64,000 bases of DNA from JBEVOS01 sp964563395 (GCA_964563395.1 CAZLWK010000005.1:1-64000); one strand, 5' to 3'. Counted from the first letter of the stretch, positions 53,013-62,220 are shown. Notes: generated from the sequence alone by a model not told the origin. Made by a program: numbers and translations.

Positions 53013-55709
53013 ATGCCTTCGCTTGATTCTTTCTCTTGCCGCCGCAGCCTCAGCGTCGGCGGCGCAGCCTACGATTATTTCGATCTCAACGAAGCGGCGA
53101 AGAACGGTCTCGGCGATATCGCCGCCCTGCCCGTTTCGCTGAAGGTCCTGCTCGAAAACCTGCTGCGCGCCGAAGACGGCGTCGCGGTGAAGAAGGCCGA
53201 CATCATGGCGATGGCCGCATGGCTCGCCAATCGCGGCAAGGATGAGGTGGAGATCGCGTTCACGCCCGCGCGCGTGCTGATGCAGGATTTCACCGGCGTG
53301 CCGGCCGTGGTCGATCTTGCGGCGATGCGCGATGCGGCGGTTGCGCTGGGATTCGATCCGGAGCGCGTCAATCCGCTCGTGCCGGTCGATCTTGTGATCG
53401 ACCATTCGGTGATGGTGGATTACTTCGCCAAGCCTGACGCGTTCGCCAAGAACGTCGAGCTTGAATATGAGCGCAACGGCGAACGCTACACGTTCCTGCG
53501 CTGGGGTCAGACGGCGTTTCGCAATTTCCGTGTCGTTCCGCCCGGCACCGGCATCTGCCACCAAGTGAACCTCGAATATCTGGGCCAATCGGTTTGGACG
53601 CGTGAGGAAGCAGGCGCCACGCTCGCCTATCCCGATACGGTGGTCGGTACGGACAGCCACACCACCATGATCAACGGCATCGGCGTGCTCGGCTGGGGCG
53701 TGGGCGGCATCGAGGCGGAAGCGGCCATGCTCGGCCAGCCGATCTCAATGCTGATCCCCGAAGTGATCGGCTTCAAGCTCACTGGAAAATTGCCCGAAGG
53801 CGCCACCGCGACGGACCTCGTGCTCACCGTCACCCAAATGCTCCGCAAGAAAGGCGTGGTGGGCAAATTCGTCGAGTTTTTCGGCCCCGGCCTTGCCGAT
53901 CTCAGCGTCGCTGATCGCGCCACAATCGCCAACATGGCGCCCGAATATGGCGCGACCTGCGGCTTCTTCCCCGTCGATTCCAAGACGATCGAATATCTCG
54001 CTAGCACGGGCCGCGATCCCGCGCGCGTCGCGCTCGTGGAAGCCTATTGCAAGGCGCAGGGCTTATGGCGCAGCGACGCCCCACTCGCCTTCTCCGATGA
54101 GCTTGTGCTCAACATGAGCGACGTGAAGCCTTCTCTCGCCGGCCCCAAGCGGCCGCAGGACCGCGTTGAACTCGGCGCAGTATCCGAAGGCTTCACCAAG
54201 GTGATGAACGATGAGTTCCGCAAAGGCGGCGAACTCAAGAAGCGCGTTGCGGTCGACGGCGCCAATCACGATCTTGGCCACGGCGATGTGGTGATCGCCG
54301 CGATTACGTCTTGCACAAACACCTCCAACCCATCCGTCATGATCGCGGCCGGCCTGGTGGCGCGCAATGCGCGCGCGAAGGGGCTCGCCGTGAAGCCATG
54401 GGTGAAGACATCGCTTGCGCCTGGAAGCCAGGTCGTCACCGATTATCTCGCGCGCGCGGGCCTCACCGAGGATCTCGACGCGATGGGCTTCAATCTTGTC
54501 GGCTATGGCTGCACCACCTGCATCGGCAATTCCGGCCCCTTGCCGCCGGCGATCTCAAAGGCGGTCGCGGATGGCGATCTCGTTGTCGCCTCGGTGCTGT
54601 CCGGCAATCGCAATTTCGAGGGCCGCGTCAATCAGGATGTGCGCGCCAATTATCTCGCCTCGCCGCCGCTCGTGGTCGCCTATGCACTCGCCGGCTCGAT
54701 CTATCTCAATCTCGATACCGAGCCGCTTGGGCAGGGCGCGGACGGAGCCCCCGTCTATCTGCGCGACATCTGGCCAAGCAATGACGAGATCGAAGCGGCG
54801 GTGCGCGCCAGCGTCACGCCGGACATGTTCGCGGACCGCTATGGAAATGTGTTCGAGGGCGACAAATATTGGAAGGGCATCAGCGTCGCCGGCGGGCGCA
54901 CCTATCAATGGCAGATTGGCTCGACCTATGTGAAGAACCCGCCCTATTTCGAGGGCATGAGCATGAGCCCCAAGCCGATCGAGGACATCGTGAACGCGCG
55001 GGTGCTGGCGCTGTTCGGCGATTCCATCACCACCGATCACATCTCGCCGGCCGGCTCGATCAAGAAGACCTCGCCCGCTGGTGAATATCTCAGCCAACAT
55101 CAGATCAGCGTGGCCGATTTCAATTCCTATGGCGCGCGGCGCGGCAATCATGAAGTGATGATGCGCGGCACGTTCGCGAACATCCGCATCAAGAACGCGA
55201 TGGTCACCGACAGCGCCGGCAATGTCGTCGAGGGCGGCGACACCATCCATCATCCGTCGGGCCAGCGGATGGCGATCTATGACGCAGCGATGCGTTATGC
55301 GGCGGAAAAGGTTCCGCTGGTCGTCTTCGCCGGCAAGGAATATGGCACGGGCTCCTCGCGCGATTGGGCCGCCAAGGGCACCAATCTCCTCGGCGCGCGC
55401 GCCGTGATCGCGGAGAGCTTCGAGCGGATTCACCGCTCGAATCTGATTGGCATGGGGGTCCTGCCTCTCGTCTTTCAGAACGGGGTTACCTGGAAGAGCC
55501 TGCAGCTGACAGGCGCCGAGACGGTTACGCTCACCGGCCTCATGGGATTCCGTCCGCGCCAGATCGTACCGCTGCAAATCACACGCCCGTCAGGAGAAAC
55601 GTTCAGCGTCGATGTGCTGTGCCGCATCGATACGGAGAACGAAGTCGACTATTTCCATCATGGCGGCATCCTGCATTACGTGCTGCGCTCACTCGCCAAG
55701 GCGGCGTAA
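53013..55709 (+). CDS. acnA: Aconitate hydratase A
   Basis: Isomerises citrate and isocitrate in the TCA cycle, 898 residues, as expected for AcnA/IRP-type. 4Fe-4S ligands: ITSCTNTSNPSVM and YGCTTCIGNSGPLPPAI. Substrate loops include VVGTDSHTTMINGIGVLGWGVGGIEAEAAMLGQP and the swivel-domain FAGKEYGTGSSRDWAAKGTNLLGARAVIAESFERIHRSNLIGMGVLP. The ATG at 53013 starts MPSLDSFSCRRSLSV, the family N-terminus. Confidence 0.98.
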   Translation: MPSLDSFSCRRSLSVGGAAYDYFDLNEAAKNGLGDIAALPVSLKVLLENLLRAEDGVAVKKADIMAMAAWLANRGKDEVEIAFTPARVLMQDFTGVPAVVDLAAMRDAAVALGFDPERVNPLVPVDLVIDHSVMVDYFAKPDAFAKNVELEYERNGERYTFLRWGQTAFRNFRVVPPGTGICHQVNLEYLGQSVWTREEAGATLAYPDTVVGTDSHTTMINGIGVLGWGVGGIEAEAAMLGQPISMLIPEVIGFKLTGKLPEGATATDLVLTVTQMLRKKGVVGKFVEFFGPGLADLSVADRATIANMAPEYGATCGFFPVDSKTIEYLASTGRDPARVALVEAYCKAQGLWRSDAPLAFSDELVLNMSDVKPSLAGPKRPQDRVELGAVSEGFTKVMNDEFRKGGELKKRVAVDGANHDLGHGDVVIAAITSCTNTSNPSVMIAAGLVARNARAKGLAVKPWVKTSLAPGSQVVTDYLARAGLTEDLDAMGFNLVGYGCTTCIGNSGPLPPAISKAVADGDLVVASVLSGNRNFEGRVNQDVRANYLASPPLVVAYALAGSIYLNLDTEPLGQGADGAPVYLRDIWPSNDEIEAAVRASVTPDMFADRYGNVFEGDKYWKGISVAGGRTYQWQIGSTYVKNPPYFEGMSMSPKPIEDIVNARVLALFGDSITTDHISPAGSIKKTSPAGEYLSQHQISVADFNSYGARRGNHEVMMRGTFANIRIKNAMVTDSAGNVVEGGDTIHHPSGQRMAIYDAAMRYAAEKVPLVVFAGKEYGTGSSRDWAAKGTNLLGARAVIAESFERIHRSNLIGMGVLPLVFQNGVTWKSLQLTGAETVTLTGLMGFRPRQIVPLQITRPSGETFSVDVLCRIDTENEVDYFHHGGILHYVLRSLAKAA

Positions 55710-55789
55710 GGGCCTCGGTGCGACGATCGGCGTTTCGCGTCGCGCCGCGCCGATCCGCTAGGCTCGCGCACGCTGAAGAGGGGAAGCTC

Positions 55790-56305
55790 ATGCGGAAACT
55801 TATCGCTTTGTCTGCGTTCGCGCTGATCGCCGCCTGCGCGCAGGAAGCGCCGGCGCCTGTGGCCGGAGAGGCGCCGGCCGCGGATGAAACCACGGCGCTG
55901 ATCCCGGCCCGTGGCGAAGACTTTGAGATTGTCGACGGCTGGGCGCCGGCCACGCCCGGCGCGGCGACGGTGGCGGCAGGCTATTTGACCATCTCGAACG
56001 GCACAGCCGAAACGGATCGCCTGATCGGTGCGTCCAGCACGAAGGCCGGCCGGGTCGAAATTCACGAAATGACGATGGATGGCGACATGATGCAGATGCG
56101 CGCGGTGAACGGCGTCGATGTGCCAGCCGAAACGTCCGTTTCGCTCATTCCAGGCGGGCTGCACTTGATGTTCCTTGAAGTCACCGCCCCTTTCGAGGAC
56201 GGAGAAAGCGTGCCGCTTACGCTGACGTTTGAACGCGCCGGCGTCATTGAAACCACCTTGACCGTTCGCCCGCGCAGCGAGGATCAATCGCATGGCGCGC
56301 ACTGA
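55790..56305 (+). CDS. Periplasmic copper chaperone PCuAC
   Basis: 171-residue lipoprotein (MRKLIALSAFALIAAC). The PCuAC domain begins at about residue 45 with IVDGWAPATPGAATVAAGYLTISN and ends in FERAGVIETTLTV; copper ligands are in VEIHEMTMDGDMMQMRAV and the GGLHLMFLEV histidine and methionine. It delivers Cu(I) to cytochrome oxidase CuA or CuB sites. Translationally linked to the SCO gene, which starts 14 bases before its stop. Confidence 0.93.
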   Translation: MRKLIALSAFALIAACAQEAPAPVAGEAPAADETTALIPARGEDFEIVDGWAPATPGAATVAAGYLTISNGTAETDRLIGASSTKAGRVEIHEMTMDGDMMQMRAVNGVDVPAETSVSLIPGGLHLMFLEVTAPFEDGESVPLTLTFERAGVIETTLTVRPRSEDQSHGAH

Positions 56306-56948
56306 AAAAGAGCCCACGCGGCTGCCATGGCTGGGCGTTGGGATCGGCGCGGCCGCCTTGATCGCGGCGGCGGCGGGGCTTGCTTTCCTCGCGCCCCGGC
56401 CGGCGAACGACATTGTGGTCTCCACGCCGGAAAGCGTGTTCGCGCAGCTCGGACGCAACGTAGCCGATGTTCGTCTCGTCAATGGGGATGGCGAAAATGT
56501 ACGCTGGGGCGATCTGGGCGAAGCGCCGCGCGCCGTCTTCTTTGGCTTCACGCATTGTCCCGAAATCTGTCCGACGACTGTCGCCGAGCTTGATCGCGCC
56601 CTCGACGCGATCGGCCCCGAAGCGGACGCGATCAAGATCGATTTCGTATCGATCGATCCCGCGCGGGACACGCCCGAGACGCTGAAGACCTATTTCTCAA
56701 GCTTCGATCGGCCCATTCGCGCCTTCACGGGCGAGGAAACGGAAATTCGTCGCCTCACTGAGGCGTTCCGCGCGAGTTATCGGCGCACGCCGGTGGGCGA
56801 GGACGATTACACGATGGACCACACGACCCTGGTCTATCTCCTCAACGCCGAAGGCGCGGTGATTGACGCGGTCGTTTATGGGGCGCCGCCCGAGCACATG
56901 ACCGGCCAATTGCGCGCGCTGATTACGCCCGACGCGGACGGCGCCTGA
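56292..56948 (+). CDS. SCO1/SenC-family copper chaperone
   Basis: 218 residues. N-terminal membrane anchor (LGVGIGAAALIAAAAGLAFLAP) and a thioredoxin-like domain with the copper site CPEICP in FFGFTHCPEICPTTVAELDRAL and a downstream histidine (YTMDHTTLVYLL). Works with PCuAC to metallate the CuA centre of cytochrome c oxidase. The oxidase genes are not in the window. Confidence 0.94.
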   Translation: MARTEKEPTRLPWLGVGIGAAALIAAAAGLAFLAPRPANDIVVSTPESVFAQLGRNVADVRLVNGDGENVRWGDLGEAPRAVFFGFTHCPEICPTTVAELDRALDAIGPEADAIKIDFVSIDPARDTPETLKTYFSSFDRPIRAFTGEETEIRRLTEAFRASYRRTPVGEDDYTMDHTTLVYLLNAEGAVIDAVVYGAPPEHMTGQLRALITPDADGA

Positions 56949-58004
56949 TCAAGGAAGCTGCCGCGGCGCCACGGACGGCGGCGTCGCGGGCGCCGGCGGC
57001 GGCGGCAAGAGCGCCGCAAGCGGCGGCGCGGCGGCCGATGCGTCCGCCTCACTCAACGCATAGGCCCAGCCCGCTGACGCCGCATTGATCGCCTGCACGG
57101 CCGCCTCGGCTTCAGGACGCTCCGCTTGCGCGATCAGCTTCAACCAGATGCGCTCACCGCTCGGAATGAATTCGGCGTCGATCAAAGCCCCATCGAAGGT
57201 GCGCAGCCGCACGCGCGCGCGCGGCGCGCCCTGAATGGCGGGCGCCGGCTGCACGTCAATCGGCGTTAGGCGCAGCAGCCGTTCCGCCGCCGCCGTGACC
57301 GCCGACGGCGTCAATGGGGCCAGGCGCGCGGGCGCCACGATGGCGAAATCATCGGTCGCGCCGGCTTCACGCTGAAGAATGTAAGGCCGCCCCTCGGCAG
57401 GCACGATCTCCACGCGTGAAAGCGTTTCCGCCGCAATGGCGAGCGGCTTCAAATCGAGCCAAGCGGCCGCATCGCGCAAGGGCGGTAATTCGCCCGCCGC
57501 CGACCAGACCTGATCCTCATCGGGCTTGCGCACATACAGCCCGCCGATCTCGACGCCGAGAACAAGATTGGCGAGCAGCGCGCCCTGCCCGTCCTCTATC
57601 TGCAAGAGAACGCCTGATCCGCCCTGACGCGGATCGGTCACTCCGAGCCGCCCATGACGGTCAGGATCGCTCGTCATGCGGCGCACCAAGGCGAGATTGG
57701 CCAGCCCTTCCGTGAATTGCGCGAGCTTGCCGGCGTTCACCGGATAGTCGCCGCGATCGCGCATCGCCCAGCCCTCGTCCGTGCGTTCGATGCGATAGGC
57801 GCTCTCGGCGGTTGTCACGATGATACGCTGCGCACGCGCCAAATTCTGCGCCAAGCCGGGCGCGACGGGTCCCTGCGCTGCTTCCGGCTGCGCCGAGCGA
57901 ATATCGATCGACACCGTAACGAACGCCACCGCAGCGAGCGCGGCGGCGCCGACCACAAAGGCGAAAGCGCGTCTGCGGCGTCGCTCCCGAAGCGTCGAGC
58001 TCAT
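56949..58004 (-). CDS. DUF4340-domain protein, last gene of a Gld-type ABC operon
   Basis: 351 residues: an arginine-rich start (TLRERRRRRAFAF), one membrane helix (VVGAAALAAVAFVTV) and a periplasmic region with the DUF4340 pattern (IIVTTAESAYRIERTDEGWAMRDRGDYPVNAGKLAQFTEGLANLALVRRMTSDPDRHGRLGV). A second repeat-like beta region follows and the C-terminus is proline-rich. ATG 58004 is used; it overlaps the GldG-like stop by four bases. Role unknown, but the pairing with GldG-like proteins is a recurring one. Confidence 0.82.
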   Translation of the reverse strand: MSSTLRERRRRRAFAFVVGAAALAAVAFVTVSIDIRSAQPEAAQGPVAPGLAQNLARAQRIIVTTAESAYRIERTDEGWAMRDRGDYPVNAGKLAQFTEGLANLALVRRMTSDPDRHGRLGVTDPRQGGSGVLLQIEDGQGALLANLVLGVEIGGLYVRKPDEDQVWSAAGELPPLRDAAAWLDLKPLAIAAETLSRVEIVPAEGRPYILQREAGATDDFAIVAPARLAPLTPSAVTAAAERLLRLTPIDVQPAPAIQGAPRARVRLRTFDGALIDAEFIPSGERIWLKLIAQAERPEAEAAVQAINAASAGWAYALSEADASAAAPPLAALLPPPPAPATPPSVAPRQLP

Positions 58005-59884
58005 GGGCGACCCTTCATGGCTGCGGCGCGAACGCGGCGCGTCCGCCGCCAGAAAATGAACAGCCCGGCGCCCGCGACGAGCAATGGGGCAAGCCACATA
58101 TTCACGAACACGATCACCGCCTTCAGCGCATCGATATTGGCGCGAAGATCGCGACCGACACTGCGCAATTCCTGACGCACCTCGGTGACGCGGCGTGTGA
58201 ACCGATCGATCTCACGCCTTTCCTCGGGGCTCAGCTCGGCGCCCAAATCGCCCGCGAAATAGCCTGACGCCTGACCGCGTCCGCGCAATTCGGCCAAGCG
58301 GGCCTCCGTGTCCGCCAATTCCTGTTGCAACGCTTCCTGACGCTGCTGGATGCGCATCAAGGCTTCATTCTCCATGCGCGCCACAAGCTCCATGGGCCGC
58401 GCCGCCTGGGCGCGCGCACGCAAATTCACCAGCGCCTGGGAGCCTGATAGGATGTCGATCACATTGAGCGCGAAGGCCCCGTTGTCCGCGAAGGAGGCGC
58501 CGCGCTCGCGGTCGACATAGAAATCGTCGGCCAGGAAATCGGTGTCGGAGACGATGACGAGTTCGACCGGCGCTTCCGATCGGGCCAAGTGCTGCACGCC
58601 TTCGCGCAACGCGGCTTCCGGCGGCGGGCCGTTGACGAACGCCGATTGCAGCGGTCCCGACAGCCGCATGGCGACCGTCTCGATCCGACCCGCCGGCGTC
58701 CAGGTCGACATGATGTCGAAGGGAGTCGGCCGCATCAGCGCTTGCTCGGCCGGCATGCGCATGGTGGCGCCGCTGGTGCGGGCGAGCGGCGTCACCGACC
58801 GCCCTTCCCGCTCGCTATAGGTGAGCGCGCCGGCCAGACCGAAATTGATCCCGCGCTGCAAAGGCGCGGTCATCAAGTCCTCGCGTGCGAGGCCATCGGG
58901 CCCGATTGAAAAGAACAAAGGCTGCGGCGCGCGCGCGGGTTGGCCTTGCGCGTTCTGCGTCTGCACGTCGAGAGCATTGTCGCCGTCAAGCACGACGTCC
59001 TGGCTCATCGAAACGCCCCAGGCCGCGAATAGCGCCGGCAGGCTGGAGGATGTCGGCGTTGGCGCCAGCGGATCGAGCGGATTGAAGCCGCTCTGCTGCG
59101 CGGCCATGGAAGCGGGATCAAGCGCGATAAAGGCGCGGCCCTTGCGCAGCACGAATTGATCCACCGCATATTGTTGCGCCTGCGTCAGCGGCCAGGGATG
59201 TATCAGCGCCAACACGCCCGCATCGGCGGGAATCTCGCTGAAATCGACCGGCAGTCGCTCGACCCGCGCAAAGCGGCCCAATTCCTCGGCGAACGCGCTC
59301 TGTCCGGGATTTGAAGGATCGAGCGGCAGCGCGCTGATCAGGGCGACGATGTTCGGCTCGGGGCTCTGCAGCTCGTAAATGAGGCGCGTGAGCTCATATT
59401 CGAGGAAAGGTTCGCGCGCGATGTCGAAAAATGGCACGGCGCGCTTGTCGTCGATGGCGTTCGAGCCGACGAGACCGAAATAGAGCGGATCGCCGCCCTC
59501 GCGCAGCGGGACCGCCTGAATCCCGGCCTCCACGGCTTCGTCTTCCGCTTCGCTAAACGGCTCAGGATCGACCTCGACGAACCGGATGCGCCCGCGCGCC
59601 GCGGCGGCATAGCTTTGCAGCATTTCGCGCACGCGCGCGCTATACGCTTGCAGGTCGGGCGCTTGTGCGATCGCCTCGCGAGAGACGAACAGCTTCAGTT
59701 CGATCTGCTCACTAAGAGACGCCGGCGAAAGGATCTCGCGCGTGCCGTCGGACAAGGAATAAAGACGGCTCTCCGTGAGATCGAGCCGCGCGGCGCGAAA
59801 CCACGAATTGGCGGTCAAATTGAGCGCCACGAAGCCGACGAACAAGGCGACCGCGACGATCAGGGCATAGCGCTTGCCGTCCAT
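58001..59884 (-). CDS. GldG-like ABC-associated membrane protein
   Basis: 627 residues. An N-terminal helix (YALIVAVALFVGFVALNLTA), a large periplasmic region with RLDLTESRLYSLSDGTREIL and the VPFFDIAREPFLEYELTRLIYEL block typical of GldG/intraflagellar-transport-like domains (about 40-440), a coiled coil (MENEALMRIQQRQEALQQELADTEARLAEL), and a C-terminal helix (VFVNMWLAPLLVAGAGLFIFWRR). In Bacteroidetes GldG forms an ABC complex with GldA and GldF for gliding. In proteobacteria the function is not established. Confidence 0.88.
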   Translation of the reverse strand: MDGKRYALIVAVALFVGFVALNLTANSWFRAARLDLTESRLYSLSDGTREILSPASLSEQIELKLFVSREAIAQAPDLQAYSARVREMLQSYAAAARGRIRFVEVDPEPFSEAEDEAVEAGIQAVPLREGGDPLYFGLVGSNAIDDKRAVPFFDIAREPFLEYELTRLIYELQSPEPNIVALISALPLDPSNPGQSAFAEELGRFARVERLPVDFSEIPADAGVLALIHPWPLTQAQQYAVDQFVLRKGRAFIALDPASMAAQQSGFNPLDPLAPTPTSSSLPALFAAWGVSMSQDVVLDGDNALDVQTQNAQGQPARAPQPLFFSIGPDGLAREDLMTAPLQRGINFGLAGALTYSEREGRSVTPLARTSGATMRMPAEQALMRPTPFDIMSTWTPAGRIETVAMRLSGPLQSAFVNGPPPEAALREGVQHLARSEAPVELVIVSDTDFLADDFYVDRERGASFADNGAFALNVIDILSGSQALVNLRARAQAARPMELVARMENEALMRIQQRQEALQQELADTEARLAELRGRGQASGYFAGDLGAELSPEERREIDRFTRRVTEVRQELRSVGRDLRANIDALKAVIVFVNMWLAPLLVAGAGLFIFWRRTRRVRAAAMKGRP

Positions 59885-59885
59885 C

Positions 59886-60641
59886 TCAGCCGCTCCGCCG
59901 TGAATCGACCGCCAGCATCGTAAAGCCGAGGCAAAGACCGATCAGCGAAAGGAAATATACTAGCGAACGTACTTCGAGCACGCCACGCTGCGCCGCGTCG
60001 AAATGATGGAGGATCGAAAACCGCCTGAGCAAATCCGCGCCGACGCTTCCAAACAGACCGGAGATAAAGTCGGCGACGATAGGCAGGCCAAGCGCTGTCA
60101 GCAGGAACGCGATGAGCACCGACAACACGAAGGCCACGATCTGAGCCTGCGTCAGGGCCGACATCGCGGAACCGATCGCGATATAGGCGCCGGCCATGAG
60201 CAAGCTTGCGAGATAGGCCGTGAAAATCGCGGCGTTGTCTGGCGCGCCAAGAATGTTGATCGTGATCCAGAGCGGCAGCGTCAGGGCCAGTGAAACGCCC
60301 GCGATTGTCCAACTCGCGAGAAACTTGCCGAGCACCAACGCCCAGGTCGGCGCGGGCAGCGTCATCAGCAATTCTATGGCGCCCGAACGCGCCTCCTCCG
60401 CCCAAAGCCGCATCGCGATGGCGGGCAGGAACACCATGAAAATCCAGGGATGGAACGCGAAGAAGGGCAAAAGGTCGGCCCGGCGCGTCTCAAAGAGCGA
60501 TCCGACCTGAAAAGTGAAAAGACCAATGGAGAACAGGAAAACGGCGACGAAAACGTAGGCGGTCGGCGTCGTCACATAGGACAGCACTTCGCGGCGATAG
60601 ATCGCCGTCATGCTCTTGAGCCCTTGACGGTCGCGGATCAT
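59886..60641 (-). CDS. ABC transporter permease, GldF-like
   Basis: 251 residues (241 from ATG at 60611, MTAIYRREVLSYVTTPTAYVFVAVFLF). Six membrane helices; the cytoplasmic start TAIYRREVLSYVTTP and the MRLWAEEARSGAIELLMTLPAPTWALVLGKFLASW segment are hallmarks of ABC-2 permeases. It lies one base before the GldG-like gene, and its start overlaps the ATPase gene by four bases. The cargo is unknown. Confidence 0.9.
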   Translation of the reverse strand: MIRDRQGLKSMTAIYRREVLSYVTTPTAYVFVAVFLFSIGLFTFQVGSLFETRRADLLPFFAFHPWIFMVFLPAIAMRLWAEEARSGAIELLMTLPAPTWALVLGKFLASWTIAGVSLALTLPLWITINILGAPDNAAIFTAYLASLLMAGAYIAIGSAMSALTQAQIVAFVLSVLIAFLLTALGLPIVADFISGLFGSVGADLLRRFSILHHFDAAQRGVLEVRSLVYFLSLIGLCLGFTMLAVDSRRSG

Positions 60642-61360
60642 GCGCGCTCCTCGCCGCCCGTAAGCTTGCGAAACGCAGCTTCAAGACCGCCATGTTCCTG
60701 CGCCAATCCCTGCGGCGTCGCATCGGCCACGATGCGTCCCTCGTGAATCACGATGGCGCGCGTACAGACGGCCTCCACCTCCTCCAGCGCATGCGTTGAA
60801 AGAATGATGGCGCGCTCTTCCCCGAGGCGGGTGATGAGATCGCGCACGGCGCCGCGCTGGTTGGGATCGAGACCGTCCGTGGGTTCATCCAGAATGAGCA
60901 GCATGGGTTCGTGCAGGAGAGCGGCCGCCAAGCCCACACGACGGCGATAGCCCTTGGACAGCGTATCGATTTGCCGATCGATTGAATCGCCCAGGCGTGC
61001 GTCCTGCGCCGCCCTGCGGACCGCGTTGCGCGCGGCTTCGCGCTTCATGCCGCGCGCCTCCGCGACGAAGCGCAGGAAGGCCCAGGGCGTCATTTCGCCA
61101 TAGAGCGGCGCGCCTTCGGGGAGATAGCCGACACGCTCAAGGGCGCGACGGCGGTCTTGGGTGACATCGACATTGAAGATTTTCGCGAAGCCTTCGTCCG
61201 GCTCCAAATAACCGGCGATCATGCGCATCGTCGTGGTCTTGCCCGCGCCGTTCGGGCCGAGAAAGCCGACGATCTCACCCGTCTCGATGGAAAAGCTGAC
61301 GCCGCCGACAGCGACGCGCGTTCCAAACGTTTTGCGCAAGCCCTCGACCTGCAGCACCAT
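60638..61360 (-). CDS. ABC transporter ATP-binding protein, GldA-like
   Basis: 240 residues from ATG 61360 (MVLQVEGLRKTFG). Walker A VGFLGPNGAGKTTTMRMIAG, Q-loop region VGYLPEGAPLYGEMTPWAFLRFVAEARG, signature LSKGYRRRVGLAAALLHEPMLLILDEPTDGLDPNQRGAVRDLI, and the H-switch STHALEEVEAVC. First gene of the four-gene operon. Confidence 0.92.
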   Translation of the reverse strand: MVLQVEGLRKTFGTRVAVGGVSFSIETGEIVGFLGPNGAGKTTTMRMIAGYLEPDEGFAKIFNVDVTQDRRRALERVGYLPEGAPLYGEMTPWAFLRFVAEARGMKREAARNAVRRAAQDARLGDSIDRQIDTLSKGYRRRVGLAAALLHEPMLLILDEPTDGLDPNQRGAVRDLITRLGEERAIILSTHALEEVEAVCTRAIVIHEGRIVADATPQGLAQEHGGLEAAFRKLTGGEERA

Positions 61361-61467
61361 CGCGGCGCGCCCCCTTGTGAACGGCGGTCGCCTATACGCC
61401 GACACCCTCTAAAACGCGAGACGGAAAATCACCGCTAGCGGGACGGAATGGCGCCCCCGAAACGCAC

Positions 61468-61495
61468 GAAAGCCCGCATTTTCATGCGGGCTTTC
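61468..61495. terminator. Strong hairpin, terminator-like
   Basis: GAAAGCCCGCAT-TTTC-ATGCGGGCTTTC, a perfect 12-base stem. Its location between two divergently transcribed genes leaves no obvious transcript to terminate, unless a small RNA is produced from the 61496-61800 region on the minus strand or from 61361-61467 on the plus strand. Confidence 0.6.
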
Positions 61496-61800
61496 AGCTC
61501 CTTGCGGAGAAAGAGGTGCGATCGACCGTAGCACAGACCCGGGGGGCTGGGGGGGCTGATGGAATCCGAGCCTGACTAATCTCCGGCCGATCGCTGAGGA
61601 GGAAATTGACCGCGCTTTCGGACGAAAACAAGGCGCTGCGGAGTTTAATCCCGACCATTTCTCGGAATTAACGTCGGGACGAGTCCGGCAAATCCCGCCT
61701 CCTTCTGGACCGAGGGGAAATCTTGGACAAATCTCTAGGGCGTGTTTCGAAAGCTGGGGGCCGGTCGGGCCAGGCGTGGAACATGCCAGCGCCGGGGCCA

Positions 61801-61809
61801 TTATCCACA
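61801..61809 (+). promoter_or_regulatory. Perfect DnaA box
   Basis: TTATCCACA, 24 bases ahead of the DUF2794 start. It is the only perfect match I noticed in the window, so an origin is unlikely; DnaA-dependent regulation or chance are the alternatives. Confidence 0.4.
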
Positions 61810-61832
61810 GCCAGCGGCGGAGAGGAAGCGTG

Positions 61833-62162
61833 ATGAATCCACCGAGCTTGGCCGCCGCTCGAAGCGTCTTTTTCGAGCGGCGAGAACTCGATCTCATTTT
61901 GTCCCTCTATGGTCGCATGGTGGCGGCCGGGCTATGGCGCGACTACGCCATGGACGCGCTGCCCGACAGGGCCGTTTTCTCTGTCTATGAGCGCACCAGC
62001 GCCGCCCCGCTCTATCAGATCGAAAAGCGGCCAGCGCTGGCGCGCCGACAGGGAGCCTTTTCCATCACGGCCGCTGGTGGCCTCGTCGTGCGCCGCGGCC
62101 ACGAGCTCGAGAGCGTTCTGCGCGTGTTTGATAAGAAGCTGTTGAAAGTGGTGGCTGAATAA
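61833..62162 (+). CDS. DUF2794-domain protein
   Basis: 109-residue alphaproteobacterial protein of unknown function. FFERRELDLILSLYGRMVAAGLWRDYAMDALPDRAVFSVYERTSAAPLYQIEKRPALARRQGAFSITAAGG is the DUF2794 pattern. GAGAGGAAG precedes the ATG at 61833. A perfect DnaA box sits just upstream. Single gene ending in a strong terminator. Confidence 0.88.
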   Translation: MNPPSLAAARSVFFERRELDLILSLYGRMVAAGLWRDYAMDALPDRAVFSVYERTSAAPLYQIEKRPALARRQGAFSITAAGGLVVRRGHELESVLRVFDKKLLKVVAE

Positions 62163-62168
62163 ACAAAA

Positions 62169-62192
62169 CGCCCGGCGTCTCCGCCGGGCGTC
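62169..62192. terminator. Bidirectional intrinsic terminator
   Basis: ACGCCCGGCG-TCTC-CGCCGGGCGT with A-rich sequence before it, between convergent DUF2794 and Bax inhibitor-1 genes. Confidence 0.85.
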
Positions 62193-62220
62193 AAGCTGAT
62201 CCGTTTTGGACCTCGTCTGC

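Larger units (their letters stand above)
61361..61832. other. Long intergenic region between divergent genes
   Basis: The only gene-free stretch over 300 bases. It contains a 12-base inverted repeat (61468-61495), a G-rich tract near 61542-61558, and one perfect DnaA box TTATCCACA at 61801-61809 just ahead of the DUF2794 gene. It must hold the promoters for both flanking units. No ORF here is convincing; the minus-strand frame at 61409-61897 has no recognisable features. Confidence 0.6.

Noticed and set aside
52908..53660. Minus-strand frame over the acnA start
   Set aside because: Overlaps conserved aconitase codons and lacks any domain.
61801..61809. Chromosome replication origin
   Set aside because: Only one perfect DnaA box was seen, with no AT-rich unwinding stretch and no origin-associated genes nearby.
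61409..61897. Minus-strand frame in the large intergenic region
   Set aside because: Serine/arginine-rich, no ribosome site, spans a hairpin and G-tract; composition unlike coding genes here.
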